Part shown: in pieces, positions 1 to 6,927 of the stretch
Numbering within the stretch: position 1 is the stretch's first letter
Layout of the letters: every line of letters starts with the position of its first letter
Assembly (NCBI GenBank): GCA_009697105.1
Contig: SIAQ01000017.1
Coordinates: 1 to 60,381, forward strand
Direction: 5' to 3'
Source: Gemmataceae bacterium
GTDB lineage: Bacteria; Planctomycetota; Planctomycetia; Gemmatales; Gemmataceae
DNA: 60,381 bases
Program-made: the position numbers and the translations under genes
The notes under the pieces: generated by a model
Databases searched by the model: none
What the model was told of the DNA's origin: nothing
What the model saw: only the letters and a program-made list of their open reading frames with translations

Positions 1-203
1 TGCGAAAAGAACTGCGGCATAAGGCATGATCGTCGGAGAGTCATGCTGCCGTGGCGTTCGATGACGACGGCGTTGCAAAGATAAAAACCGACTTTCTTTT
101 TCCATAAATCCCTTGGCAAATTGTTCCATCTTGGCTATCCCACAGCCCAGGTCGGTTCTTGTTTCAAAAAGAGAAACTTCAAGATTTTCTGTACGTGCGG
201 GGG

Positions 204-586
204 ATGTTCGGCACGGGTGTTGACCGGTTCCCGTTCGGGCAATTTTGCCGAAACGGGGGAGACACTCCTCCTGTGCTGGTTTGGCGAGTTCGGCGCGGGT
301 GTTGACGGGAACACTTAGGGCAATTTTGCCCGAAGTGTTTTTTTTTATTCCTGGTGCAGTCCCGCCATGTTCCTTCTGATTCTCTTTCGCCTTCGCCGCC
401 ACGATCTCACGCCGCCGATTTGCCAGCATGATTCTGTCGATGTCCGGCAGATTGCGCCGGCAATCGTGCCGGCCTTGGCGGCTTCCAGGACAGCCACACC
501 CGCATCATACGTCCGCTCACCAACCCCGGCGGCCTTGGCGAGTTCGGCGCGGGTGTGCAATGGTTTCGGCAATTTTGCCGAAACCT
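204..586 (-). pseudogene. degenerate copies of a small ParB/HTH-like gene
   Basis: Reading leftward, the sequence repeats pieces of the intact-looking gene that starts at 925. One further full copy of about 250 bp and two shorter fragments can be followed. The recurring protein pieces are RRREIVAGKAKAN, NTRAELAKAAGVG and YDAGVAVLEAAK. At the join between the segment ending GTIAG and the one beginning NLADIDRIMLA the frame changes by one, at the same place in each copy. The leftmost copy breaks off after RAELAK and runs into an unrelated frame. I read this as a decaying tandem array in which the frameshift was copied by duplication. A short gene series using frameshifting is possible but less likely. 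Confidence 0.55.
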
Positions 587-841
587 TTAGGTTGCCACGG
601 CCTGTTTGTTTTCCAGATTCGACCTTGTTCGCTTTCGCCTTCCCCGCCACGATCTCGCGTCGCCGATCGGCCAGCATGATTCTGTCGATGTCCGCCAGGT
701 TGCGCCGGCAATCGTGCCGTTCTTCGCGGCTTCCAGGACCGCCACGCCAGCGTCATATGTTCGCGCACCGACGCCGGCGGCCTTGGCGAGTTCGTCGCGG
801 GTGTTGACGGGAACACTTAGGGCAATTTTGCCCGAAGTGTT
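230..841. repeat. four hairpins with GGCAA-TT-TTGCC cores
   Basis: Each array unit carries one stem-loop: 230-257, 310-339, 562-585 and 812-841. The core GGCAA/TTGCC with a TT loop is constant. The outer stem changes on both sides together: CCCGTT with AACGGG, ACACTT with AAGTGT, and GGTTTC with GAAACC. The fourth is a copy of the second. Paired changes suggest that the structure is kept by selection, either as an RNA hairpin or as a DNA binding site. Confidence 0.6.
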
Positions 842-884
842 TTTTTTTATTCCTGGTGCAGTCCCGCCATGTTCCTTCTGATTC
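283..884. repeat. tandem repeat array with an exact 100-bp duplication
   Basis: Positions 283-382 and 785-884 match at 99 of 100 bases, 502 bp apart, including an identical run of nine T. Inside, a related block starts at 537, giving three copies of a unit about 250 bp long (starts 283, 537 and 785). A fourth fragment begins near 206. Units differ mainly in the Gly/Lys-rich coding segment. Confidence 0.85.
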
Positions 885-925
885 GCCTTCGCCTTCCCTG
901 CCACGATCTCACGCCGCCGATTCAT
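587..925 (-). CDS. small ParB/HTH-like protein, possibly frameshifted
   Basis: A 112-aa reading frame with a clear AGGAG ribosome-binding site 9 nt before the ATG. Residues 1-75 hold MNRRREIVAGKAKAN, a Gly/Lys/Ser-rich stretch, then NTRDELAKAAGVGARTYDAG. The last segment resembles the helix-turn-helix part of ParB-like proteins of plasmids and prophages, which commonly read NTREELAKAAGVS. After GTIAG the frame switches: the conserved segment NLADIDRIMLADRRR continues in the next frame, so the final 35 or so residues of this ORF are probably out of frame. It is the last gene in the leftward cluster that includes the primase. A role in replication or partition control of the element is inferred. 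Function is not established. Confidence 0.5.
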   Translation of the reverse strand: MNRRREIVAGKAKANQKEHGGTAPGIKKNTSGKIALSVPVNTRDELAKAAGVGARTYDAGVAVLEAAKNGTIAGATWRTSTESCWPIGDARSWRGRRKRTRSNLENKQAVAT

Positions 926-963
926 CGATTCAATCTCCTAAAAAAAGTTCCGTTGGATTCCAA

Positions 964-1104
964 TTACCACGTGGTTTTCGTTTCGGTTTCACTACTACAA
1001 CCGGTTGCAGTTCGACGCCTCGCTCCTCGCGTGCGAAGCAGGTGACGGATGGCCAGGTCGATGGCGTCGGCGGCTCGGCACAAATCGGAAACTACGCTGT
1101 TCAT
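964..1104 (-). CDS. hypothetical 46-aa protein of the integrative element
   Basis: A short frame beginning at an ATG that overlaps the stop of the preceding gene (ATGA). AGAGGT lies 6 nt upstream, partly inside that gene, so translation is probably coupled. The product starts MNSVVSDLCRAADAIDLAIR, which could form an amphipathic helix, and continues with Arg- and Thr-rich residues. No family is recognised. It sits between the 89-aa gene and the ParB-like gene in the same leftward cluster. Its support comes from the start-stop overlap and ribosome-binding site rather than from homology. Confidence 0.5.
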   Translation of the reverse strand: MNSVVSDLCRAADAIDLAIRHLLRTRGARRRTATGCSSETETKTTW

Positions 1105-1370
1105 TTTTTACCTCTTTCGGGAATCGGGTAATCCTTGACGTAGAACCACGTCTCAGCGTCGATCCACGTCCACATATGCGGCGGACCACGCATCGCACGG
1201 TCGGTGTAGGCTTGCTCATCAGCCACGACGATGGTGCAATCGGGCGTGTACCTAGGCGGGCGGCGGGGGGGTGTTGGTGCTGGAACTGGTGTTGGTGCTG
1301 GAACTGGTGTTGGTGCTGGAACTGGTGATACACCGAACCTCTCCGCCATTTGTGCGAACGCAGATTGCAT
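1101..1370 (-). CDS. hypothetical 89-aa protein with PVPAPT repeats
   Basis: The 89-aa product begins MQSAFAQMAERFGV, followed by three exact hexapeptide repeats PVPAPT (residues 16-33) coded by an 18-bp minisatellite. A compact C-terminal segment rich in aromatic residues follows, with MWTWIDAETWFYVKDY near residue 66. GAGGG lies 8 nt before the ATG. The Pro/Ala repeat looks like a flexible linker whose length may vary by slippage. The protein is read from the cluster that follows the primase, and its stop overlaps the start of the next gene. No known family is recognised. Confidence 0.6.
   Translation of the reverse strand: MQSAFAQMAERFGVSPVPAPTPVPAPTPVPAPTPPRRPPRYTPDCTIVVADEQAYTDRAMRGPPHMWTWIDAETWFYVKDYPIPERGKK
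1270..1323. repeat. 18-bp minisatellite, three exact copies
   Basis: Three perfect copies of GGTGTTGGTGCTGGAACT lie head to tail inside the 89-aa gene and code for the PVPAPT repeats. A multiple of three keeps the frame, so copy-number change would alter only linker length. Confidence 0.95.
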
Positions 1371-1389
1371 GATGCTACCCTCGATTGGA

Positions 1390-1496
1390 CCACATGTCCC
1401 AGTACCGCCTATATCTTTTACTCATACCTCTCTTTGCCTTTTCTCTCCGCAATAGAAGATAGAGAGGGTACTGGGACATGTGGGACATGTGGGACA
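1390..1496. other. candidate replication origin or operator: 9-bp iterons and inverted repeat
   Basis: A perfect 16-bp inverted repeat (1390-1405 and 1468-1483, GTACTGGGACATGTGG) brackets an AT- and pyrimidine-rich stretch of about 60 bp. TGGGACATG is repeated in tandem at 1472, 1481 and, truncated, at 1490. The block lies between the primase-helicase gene and the next gene, which is where P4-like elements often keep the origin read by their own primase. An operator or terminator role is equally possible. Confidence 0.4.
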
Positions 1497-1498
1497 GA

Positions 1499-3751
1499 TT
1501 ACGCTTGCCGAACGCCCACATATGCCCAAACACGCCCGCCTGACACCGGGTCCACTACCCGCCGACGCTCGATTTTTGTGTAGAGTCTCTTGAGTTCGGC
1601 GGTGAATTTGTTTTCGCCCAGTGGCGAGTAACCTCTGTCAATAGCCCAATCCCGATACGATTTGTACACGGTCATCGTCACCAGATGCCCTTGGGCATCC
1701 TCGACGACATGCTCCAGCAGATAGACCTTCGCCGGATTGCTTTCCAGTTTGTAGTCGGCAAGGGCTTCGTTGCATTTCTGCGATTCAGTGAACCGTTTAG
1801 TGGCCAACAGCCGATGCAATCCAACCAACGCCCAGTTGAGGATGCCTGCGCGTTCCCGTTCCCAGAATTCAGGCTTGTCGAGTCCGTGTATCTTCTCGGA
1901 TTCCGAGACGGTGCGATTCCACGGCACAAGGATAATCCGACGCCAGACACCATTGGTCCGATCAGCGAAGCGTGGCCGCGTGTTCGTCGAAATGAGAAGT
2001 TTGGCCGTTGGGCGGGTCGTGAAACTGTCCTCAAACTTCTTCTCCAATGTCACGGGATCGCCGACGACAAATTGTTTGAAGATGCCTTCAGCTACTCGAT
2101 CCATTTCTCCAACTTCCGATATGATGTTTGCCAGCTTGCCGACCGTTTGTGTCAAGGCGAACCGCTGGGCGAATAGCTCCAATGGGACGGTTGAGAAGTT
2201 CGCCACGCCCAACATCGCCTCTGCCCCAGCCGAGAGCATGCCTTTGCCGTTGCCGCCGGGGCCTTCATTTATCAGGCACTTTTGCAACCACGTTTCAGGC
2301 GTGAGCATGTACCCGAAATATTCCTGAATGATGGCGAGCCGCTCATTATCGTGATCCAGGTTGATGGCGAGTTTTTCTCGCCAGATTGGGCAATCTGCCG
2401 ACGGATTAAAATCATAATCGAGAGCGTTGGCATTGAAAAAGCTCGGAGTATGCGGACGCAAATAATCACTCCGCCCAGCGAACAAGGCGTCTATATCGAG
2501 ACGCCCATTTTGCATGGCGATGTACCGACCTTGCGTCTCACTCATCCCGTCCAGCCAACACGGCATAGATCGCTCGGCACTTACGATGACGTGAGAGCGC
2601 ACCGCATCGCCTACATTGGTGATTAGCCCACGGCTGATTTTGTGCTTCGTTGGCGGGTTTCCTTCGCCGCCATCGACGAGCCACTTTTGCAAAGCAATCT
2701 CGTTTGCCGCATCGAACGCTGCGTTGACGTTTTTCCGATATTCTGCCTCGACTTCATCGTCGGCCACCCGGTCGTAGTGCGTCCCTGCGTACCGCCAGTA
2801 CGATCCGAGATGCACCCGTAGCGTGTGGATGCCACTGGTCTTGTAATGTGCTGCCAGGAACGTGCGGGCCAGCATATCGGGATCGTCGATTGCCTCATTG
2901 ATGACGGTCTTTTTTGTCGGCTGCGCCGCCGGTAATGCTGCGTCCATGAGGCGACGTAGATCGTCGGCGGTATGCGTGAGCAAATAGTCGTCCAGTCCGA
3001 CCTTGACGCTATCGCCGGGCAATCTCACGACGACGACGACAGCGCCGCGCATCGTCAACGCATGGGCGAGTTCATACTCCGCATATTGGACGTTGGGATT
3101 GGTGACCGCATCGGAATCGTAGACAACGTAGACCTTGCGGCCTTGCCACACAATCCCATCCAGGTCGGGCAGTAGTTCACGGTCTCCAACAGGTTTTTCG
3201 TCGGCGTCCCTCTTTCGCTTTTTGGCGAACCCGTAGACACCAACCAGCCCGATAACTCGGCACTTCCAGCCCGCTGCCCTTACAGTTTGATCGGCGGCGA
3301 GACACTTCTTTTCGCCCTCGACGATAATCAAGTCAACCGATGTGTCCGTAGCTGCATCCGTCATGCTCACGGGCGGAAAATATACTCGACTCGGAATGCC
3401 GACCGGACTTTCGTACTTTATTTTCTTGCCGCCTTTTGCCCGTGGCGAATCAAACTTGAGCCGCCTGTACCCTGTAACCTTTTTTCCCTGAAGGTCAAAG
3501 AACGGTATCTCGAGCGCACCGCCGTGCTGCCCTCGATATGGCGACGCCCATCTCAGGATCATGCCGATACGGTCGTGGTCCACAGTCGTGCAGATACCCG
3601 ACGCCCGTATCGTCGCATCACTCAGCCCGCTGGCGCGCAGCTCGGCGAGATGCCGAGACGCTAACGGCATTGGCGTTACCAGATCGGCGGGTGCGTCGAT
3701 TGGATCGGTCGGGTAGTTGATTTGTTCAATCGATTCGTCTACGATACACAT
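1499..3751 (-). CDS. TOPRIM-containing P4/D5-type primase-helicase
   Basis: A 750-aa replication protein of the phage, plasmid and satellite type. Residues 50-260 form a DUF3854/TOPRIM-like domain with IIVEGEKKC near 142-150 and VVYDSD near 209-214, the usual acidic metal-binding positions. Residues 290-480 match the D5 N-terminal region. The helicase follows, with Walker A GPGGNGKG at 497-504, a Walker B-like segment IISEVGEMD at 543-551, and sensor ISTN at 587-590. The start has AAGGAG 8 nt upstream. Proteins of this design prime and unwind DNA for self-replicating elements, which suggests that the island can replicate after excision. No truncation is seen. Confidence 0.88.
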   Translation of the reverse strand: MCIVDESIEQINYPTDPIDAPADLVTPMPLASRHLAELRASGLSDATIRASGICTTVDHDRIGMILRWASPYRGQHGGALEIPFFDLQGKKVTGYRRLKFDSPRAKGGKKIKYESPVGIPSRVYFPPVSMTDAATDTSVDLIIVEGEKKCLAADQTVRAAGWKCRVIGLVGVYGFAKKRKRDADEKPVGDRELLPDLDGIVWQGRKVYVVYDSDAVTNPNVQYAEYELAHALTMRGAVVVVVRLPGDSVKVGLDDYLLTHTADDLRRLMDAALPAAQPTKKTVINEAIDDPDMLARTFLAAHYKTSGIHTLRVHLGSYWRYAGTHYDRVADDEVEAEYRKNVNAAFDAANEIALQKWLVDGGEGNPPTKHKISRGLITNVGDAVRSHVIVSAERSMPCWLDGMSETQGRYIAMQNGRLDIDALFAGRSDYLRPHTPSFFNANALDYDFNPSADCPIWREKLAINLDHDNERLAIIQEYFGYMLTPETWLQKCLINEGPGGNGKGMLSAGAEAMLGVANFSTVPLELFAQRFALTQTVGKLANIISEVGEMDRVAEGIFKQFVVGDPVTLEKKFEDSFTTRPTAKLLISTNTRPRFADRTNGVWRRIILVPWNRTVSESEKIHGLDKPEFWERERAGILNWALVGLHRLLATKRFTESQKCNEALADYKLESNPAKVYLLEHVVEDAQGHLVTMTVYKSYRDWAIDRGYSPLGENKFTAELKRLYTKIERRRVVDPVSGGRVWAYVGVRQA

Positions 3752-3844
3752 AGCTTTTCTCCTTCGCCAGGTCGTGCGTTATTTGGTCGTTCCGCACGCT
3801 TGGCTTTTCAATATTTCAGGTCAGTGTTTTCACTTCGTCGCCCG

Positions 3845-4093
3845 TCAGAAATACTCTGTCACGCCTTCCAGTTTTTTGCGTTTCGCCCGCCGGACTGGTG
3901 TCGCCGGTTGCGCGGCGCGCCCCTCAAGGAACGCCTGTAGGTCGTCGCTCATAATCCGCCACCGTGGACGTGTGCCGTCGCCAAGATTGACCGCACGCAG
4001 CTCGCCGGTGCGAATCCAGCCTAAGATTTTGTGAACATTGACGCCCAGCCGACGGGCGACGGCGGGGGGGGTCTGTGCGATGTTATTTGGCAT
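3845..4093 (-). CDS. excisionase-like helix-turn-helix protein
   Basis: An 82-aa product using the ATG at 4093, which overlaps the end of the preceding gene and has GAGG about 8 nt upstream. The core PPAVARRLGVNVHKILGWIR, followed by GELRAVNLGDGTRPRWRI, is a winged HTH of the excisionase/MerR-like class (HTH_17) that binds DNA at att or operator sites. A basic tail, PVRRAKRKKLEGV, follows. In integrative elements such proteins direct excision or repress the replication genes, and the position directly before the primase fits both. The exact role is inferred. Confidence 0.75.
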   Translation of the reverse strand: MPNNIAQTPPAVARRLGVNVHKILGWIRTGELRAVNLGDGTRPRWRIMSDDLQAFLEGRAAQPATPVRRAKRKKLEGVTEYF

Positions 4094-4277
4094 GCTGCAC
4101 CGCCTCACTTTCGTGGTCGCTCTGGGCAGGCGAGTGATCTAACTGGCGGGGTTGTTTCTGGGAAATGCGGAGCAGCTTACGCAGCGTTGTAGCGAGCCTC
4201 AACGTGTCGAGTAGTTCCCGGTGGATGGTATCCGGGTCCGGCAGTTTGCCTATTACTGATTGGTTTTCACTGACCAT
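4083..4277 (-). CDS. hypothetical 64-aa protein
   Basis: The ATG at 4277 has AGAGGA 7 nt upstream and is preferred over a GTG nine codons earlier. The product is short, acidic at the N-terminus and helical: DTIHRELLDTLRLATTLRKLLRISQKQ looks like one or two amphipathic helices and is interrupted here only by this description. Its last codons overlap the start of the excisionase-like gene, so the two are probably translated together. No family is recognised. Confidence 0.5.
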   Translation of the reverse strand: MVSENQSVIGKLPDPDTIHRELLDTLRLATTLRKLLRISQKQPRQLDHSPAQSDHESEAVQHAK

Positions 4278-4328
4278 AAAAAAATCCTCTGTGGTAATGT
4301 CCACAAAGGATTAAACGCTTCATCGATG

Positions 4329-4363
4329 CGACAAATTTGTCGTTTCTTTTGTCGCTTTTGTCG
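4329..4363. repeat. palindrome followed by direct repeats of TTTTGTCG
   Basis: CGACAAATTTGTCG (4329-4342) is a perfect palindrome. TTTTGTCG follows at 4347 and 4356, 9 bp apart, directly beyond the stop of the 213-aa gene. The three TTTGTCG units with regular spacing look like a binding site for a repressor or replication protein between the integrase module and the small genes. Confidence 0.5.
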
Positions 4364-4365
4364 CC

Positions 4366-5007
4366 TTACGCAGACTTCACCAAACGGATGGATTTCGAGC
4401 GTTGTGGGCGTTCAATTTCGTAGGCCGGGTAGTGTTCCAATAGATCGTTGTTTGTTCGTTGAACTGCCTTGTCAAACGATTTCGTATCTCTCGCCGACGA
4501 CGCCTGTTTGCCCATCACTTTCATTGCGTTCGTGATTGTCGATTCCCAATTCGAGCACGTCAGGAGATACCGAACCAGTGTCGTTTCGGTCTTTGTCAAT
4601 TTGCTCCATTCGTCGCCGGTTGAAGTCTTCGGCAATTCCCGTATCGCCTTCATCACTTCCCGTTGAATCTCTGGGCCTTTCAATGGCGTAGGATCGATGC
4701 CGAGACGCAACGCCAATGGTGTAAGTTCCTCTGGGCCTTTGGGCGTCCAGGCGTCCATGCCGACGCCTTCCAATTGACGGGCGAGAAGCTCGCCAAATTG
4801 GGCGTCCTGTTTCACGAACCGCTGATGTTCTGGCGATTTCAGGTAGGCGTCCATCTTGGCTTTTGTCGCTTGACGGATGGCGGCGTCGGCTTCGATAAAC
4901 TCCGTCGTCATGTCATCGATAATGGCGGTCGATGCAACGCCGAACGCATTGATTTTGGCCTTCACTTCCTCGATTGCCCGTGCAAGGCGGTCGTTGTCGG
5001 TAGTCAT
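4366..5007 (-). CDS. hypothetical 213-aa protein coupled to the integrase
   Basis: The ATG at 5007 overlaps the integrase stop (ATGA), so the two genes are almost certainly co-translated; an in-frame upstream start would lie well inside the integrase. The product is mostly helical. It begins with a heptad-like segment (MTTDNDRLARAIEEVKAK), has a middle region rich in Leu and Lys, and a C-terminal half with TETTLVRYLLTCSNWESTI that could be a small winged-helix or helical bundle. No recognised motif or catalytic residues are visible. Context suggests an accessory factor for recombination or for control of the element. Confidence 0.55.
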   Translation of the reverse strand: MTTDNDRLARAIEEVKAKINAFGVASTAIIDDMTTEFIEADAAIRQATKAKMDAYLKSPEHQRFVKQDAQFGELLARQLEGVGMDAWTPKGPEELTPLALRLGIDPTPLKGPEIQREVMKAIRELPKTSTGDEWSKLTKTETTLVRYLLTCSNWESTITNAMKVMGKQASSARDTKSFDKAVQRTNNDLLEHYPAYEIERPQRSKSIRLVKSA

Positions 5008-6239
5008 ACCGCACCGCCTTCCGTTGTCGGCGTGCCAAACAACCATTGCCGGACGTGCTCGGCAACGGCTTGTAGGCGGGCGTCGTCAATCCGCTCCCTG
5101 TAAAAACCAGCCATGTCATTTGGGGAATGGCCCATGATATGGTTCACGGCTACCTGGTCGCATGTTCCGCTCGCCACGGTGGCGAAAACATGTCGCAACG
5201 TGTAAAACGAATGACCTTTCTTTCGTGCAAGCCCCGCCTTCTTGAACAGCTTCGCGAATTCCTTGGCGATGCCGTTGTCGTTGTTGATTACCATTTCGCC
5301 GTCGTCATCAGCCTGAAACGTCGCCTTGCACCACCGTTTCCGCTGCTGCGTCACAAACAATAAACCGGCGTCGGCGGGATCGTCCGGCGCCGGACGCTTT
5401 GCCAATACTTCGCGGATCGCTTCGAGCGTTTCAGGCCACAAAAAGAATCGGCGATCGATGCCGGTTTTCGGCCTAGCATAATCCACCGCTCCGGTTTTCA
5501 GGTCGATGCAATCCACCGGCATATTCGCCAGGTCGGTGTTGCCTAATCCGGCATTGCACGCCAGCAAGATCATCGCTCGCATTGGGACGTTGGCAACGTC
5601 TAGCAACGTCAAAATATCGTCAAGTGCAAATAGCTTCGGGCCCTTTTTGGCGCGTTCGATTCGCAATGTCTTACGGGTCGGTCGGCTGAAACCGGGTCCG
5701 TAGCGTACCTGTGATTTCAGCAATTCAGTATCGAATGCATATTTGAACAAGCTGCGAACCCGCTGCACTTCGCATCCCAGTTCCAGGGAACCCAACCGCC
5801 TCGATAACACGATCCGGTATTTCGCAAAATCGTCTTGCCGAAAATCGTCAATCGCTCGGTTTTTGCCGAAATGCGAAATGAGATGCTCGCAGGTGCGATG
5901 CCATTTCCCGAACATGCGGGTAGATAGCTCGCCTGAATCCGTTCTTGAGCGTTTGAACGTCAGGAACGAGTTGACCAAATCACGCAGGGTAACGGAATCC
6001 TTTGGATCAGGCGGCGGGGTTCTGCCGGTCGCGAGATAATCTTTCTCGTGTAGAAATTTGTCCAGAGCCACTTGAGCAGACTTCCCCCCATCGTCTGGAA
6101 CGATCTTTCCGAAAAAGATGACGCGGCCTTTGATCTTTTTGCACCATCTGCCGGTGACGTGAGCCGTCAACGGAAAACTGGCGTAAGGTTTCGCGGATTG
6201 AGGATGACGGGGACGGGATCGACGTGTAGAATTGTTCAT
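5004..6239 (-). CDS. tyrosine recombinase (integrase)
   Basis: A 411-aa site-specific recombinase. Residues 85-190 form a SAM-like core-binding domain and residues 210-400 the catalytic domain. Visible catalytic residues are the beta-hairpin Lys in RPKTGIDRRF, Arg349 and His350 in FYTLRH, His371 in HIMGHS and nucleophile Tyr380 in GFYRER. The usual first Arg in box I (GLRxxEL) is replaced: the segment reads AGLGNTDL. I have a general impression that planctomycete integrases of this group share that change, so it need not mean inactivity. AAGGAG lies 7 nt before the ATG. The gene faces into the island, and its upstream side marks the likely junction with the host chromosome. Confidence 0.9.
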   Translation of the reverse strand: MNNSTRRSRPRHPQSAKPYASFPLTAHVTGRWCKKIKGRVIFFGKIVPDDGGKSAQVALDKFLHEKDYLATGRTPPPDPKDSVTLRDLVNSFLTFKRSRTDSGELSTRMFGKWHRTCEHLISHFGKNRAIDDFRQDDFAKYRIVLSRRLGSLELGCEVQRVRSLFKYAFDTELLKSQVRYGPGFSRPTRKTLRIERAKKGPKLFALDDILTLLDVANVPMRAMILLACNAGLGNTDLANMPVDCIDLKTGAVDYARPKTGIDRRFFLWPETLEAIREVLAKRPAPDDPADAGLLFVTQQRKRWCKATFQADDDGEMVINNDNGIAKEFAKLFKKAGLARKKGHSFYTLRHVFATVASGTCDQVAVNHIMGHSPNDMAGFYRERIDDARLQAVAEHVRQWLFGTPTTEGGAV

Positions 6240-6309
6240 GATGACGCTCCTTGAAAGCGTTGTCCATCCCCCGGACGTTTCCAGCGTCGCGGGGGAATTT
6301 TATTGCCCG

Positions 6310-6340
6310 GACAACCATCGCGGTTGTCAAAACGGTTGTC
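6310..6340. promoter_or_regulatory. three GGTTGTC repeats upstream of the integrase
   Basis: GACAACC at 6310-6316 is inverted relative to GGTTGTC at 6322-6328 and 6334-6340, with 12-bp spacing between the last two. Regularly spaced heptamers beside an integrase gene are typical of arm-type recombinase sites or of a repressor operator. Which applies here is not known. Confidence 0.5.
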
Positions 6341-6418
6341 AATATTGTATTTGCAAAATGTGCAAAGTCAATTTGGCAAGGCATGGATGCAACAAAACGA
6401 AGTGTACAAATTAAAAGA

Positions 6419-6444
6419 GCATCCCTCCGGGGAGGGAAGGATGC
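6419..6444. terminator. nested hairpin downstream of the junction
   Basis: GCATCC (6419-6424) pairs with GGATGC (6439-6444) around a second stem CTCC/GGAG. No T-run follows on the plus strand. A terminator or recombination-site structure is possible. Confidence 0.3.
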
Positions 6445-6515
6445 GGTGAACGGTGGTTTGGGGAGTGGGGGATGACAGGAGTTTGGAGGGGGTCGATTCC
6501 GGTGGGGTTGAAGAA

Positions 6516-6544
6516 CCCAAGGCCCACGGGGGTCGGGCCTTGGG
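6516..6544. repeat. perfect 10-bp stem with 9-nt loop
   Basis: CCCAAGGCCC at 6516 and GGGCCTTGGG at 6535 form a perfect stem. There is no T-run on either side, so intrinsic termination is doubtful. Confidence 0.5.
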
Positions 6545-6927
6545 TCGCGGAACCTGGCAACTCATCGCGACGAATATGGCCTTAGGGGAAAGCCGTCTGT
6601 TCCGGGGGTTCGTCGTATTTTCTTGCCGAATAACTTATGTGCAATAGGTGTGCCAAAAGCTGCCTGAGAACACGACCATGCTTTGCTGACGGACGTTAGC
6701 GATTGCCATTAAATGACTTGCGGGTTTTCAAATAGTTGAGACTGGCAAAAATCGCGGCATGGCGCCGTGGAAAGTTTTGCCGATGGGTTGGATTTTACAA
6801 TGAAAACTGTAATTTTTTCCAAAGACCGAAGCGGATTTTGTAAAGTTTAGCAACCTGTTTACGTCTGGAGCTCGCTTGGCGCCACGCGAACGCCAAACGT
6901 AAACGAGTTTTATTGCCAGGTGCCACC

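Larger units (their letters stand above)
6240..6927. other. element-chromosome junction region without genes
   Basis: No protein gene is supported in these 688 bp. The region holds the integrase promoter side, GGTTGTC repeats and two hairpins (annotated separately), an AT-rich stretch from 6340 to 6410, and the leader of the isomerase gene. The attachment site probably lies here, but its partner is outside the window and the core cannot be fixed. No tRNA was found as target. Confidence 0.5.

Noticed and set aside
995-1393. Alternative 132-aa frame over the PVPAPT gene, rich in HQHQFQ
   Set aside because: It is the minisatellite read in another frame, and the 89-aa frame has the better start and composition.
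6480-6560. GGTCGATTCC near the junction looks like a tRNA or tmRNA T-loop
   Set aside because: The flanking bases do not form a T-stem, and no acceptor or anticodon arm can be built around it.
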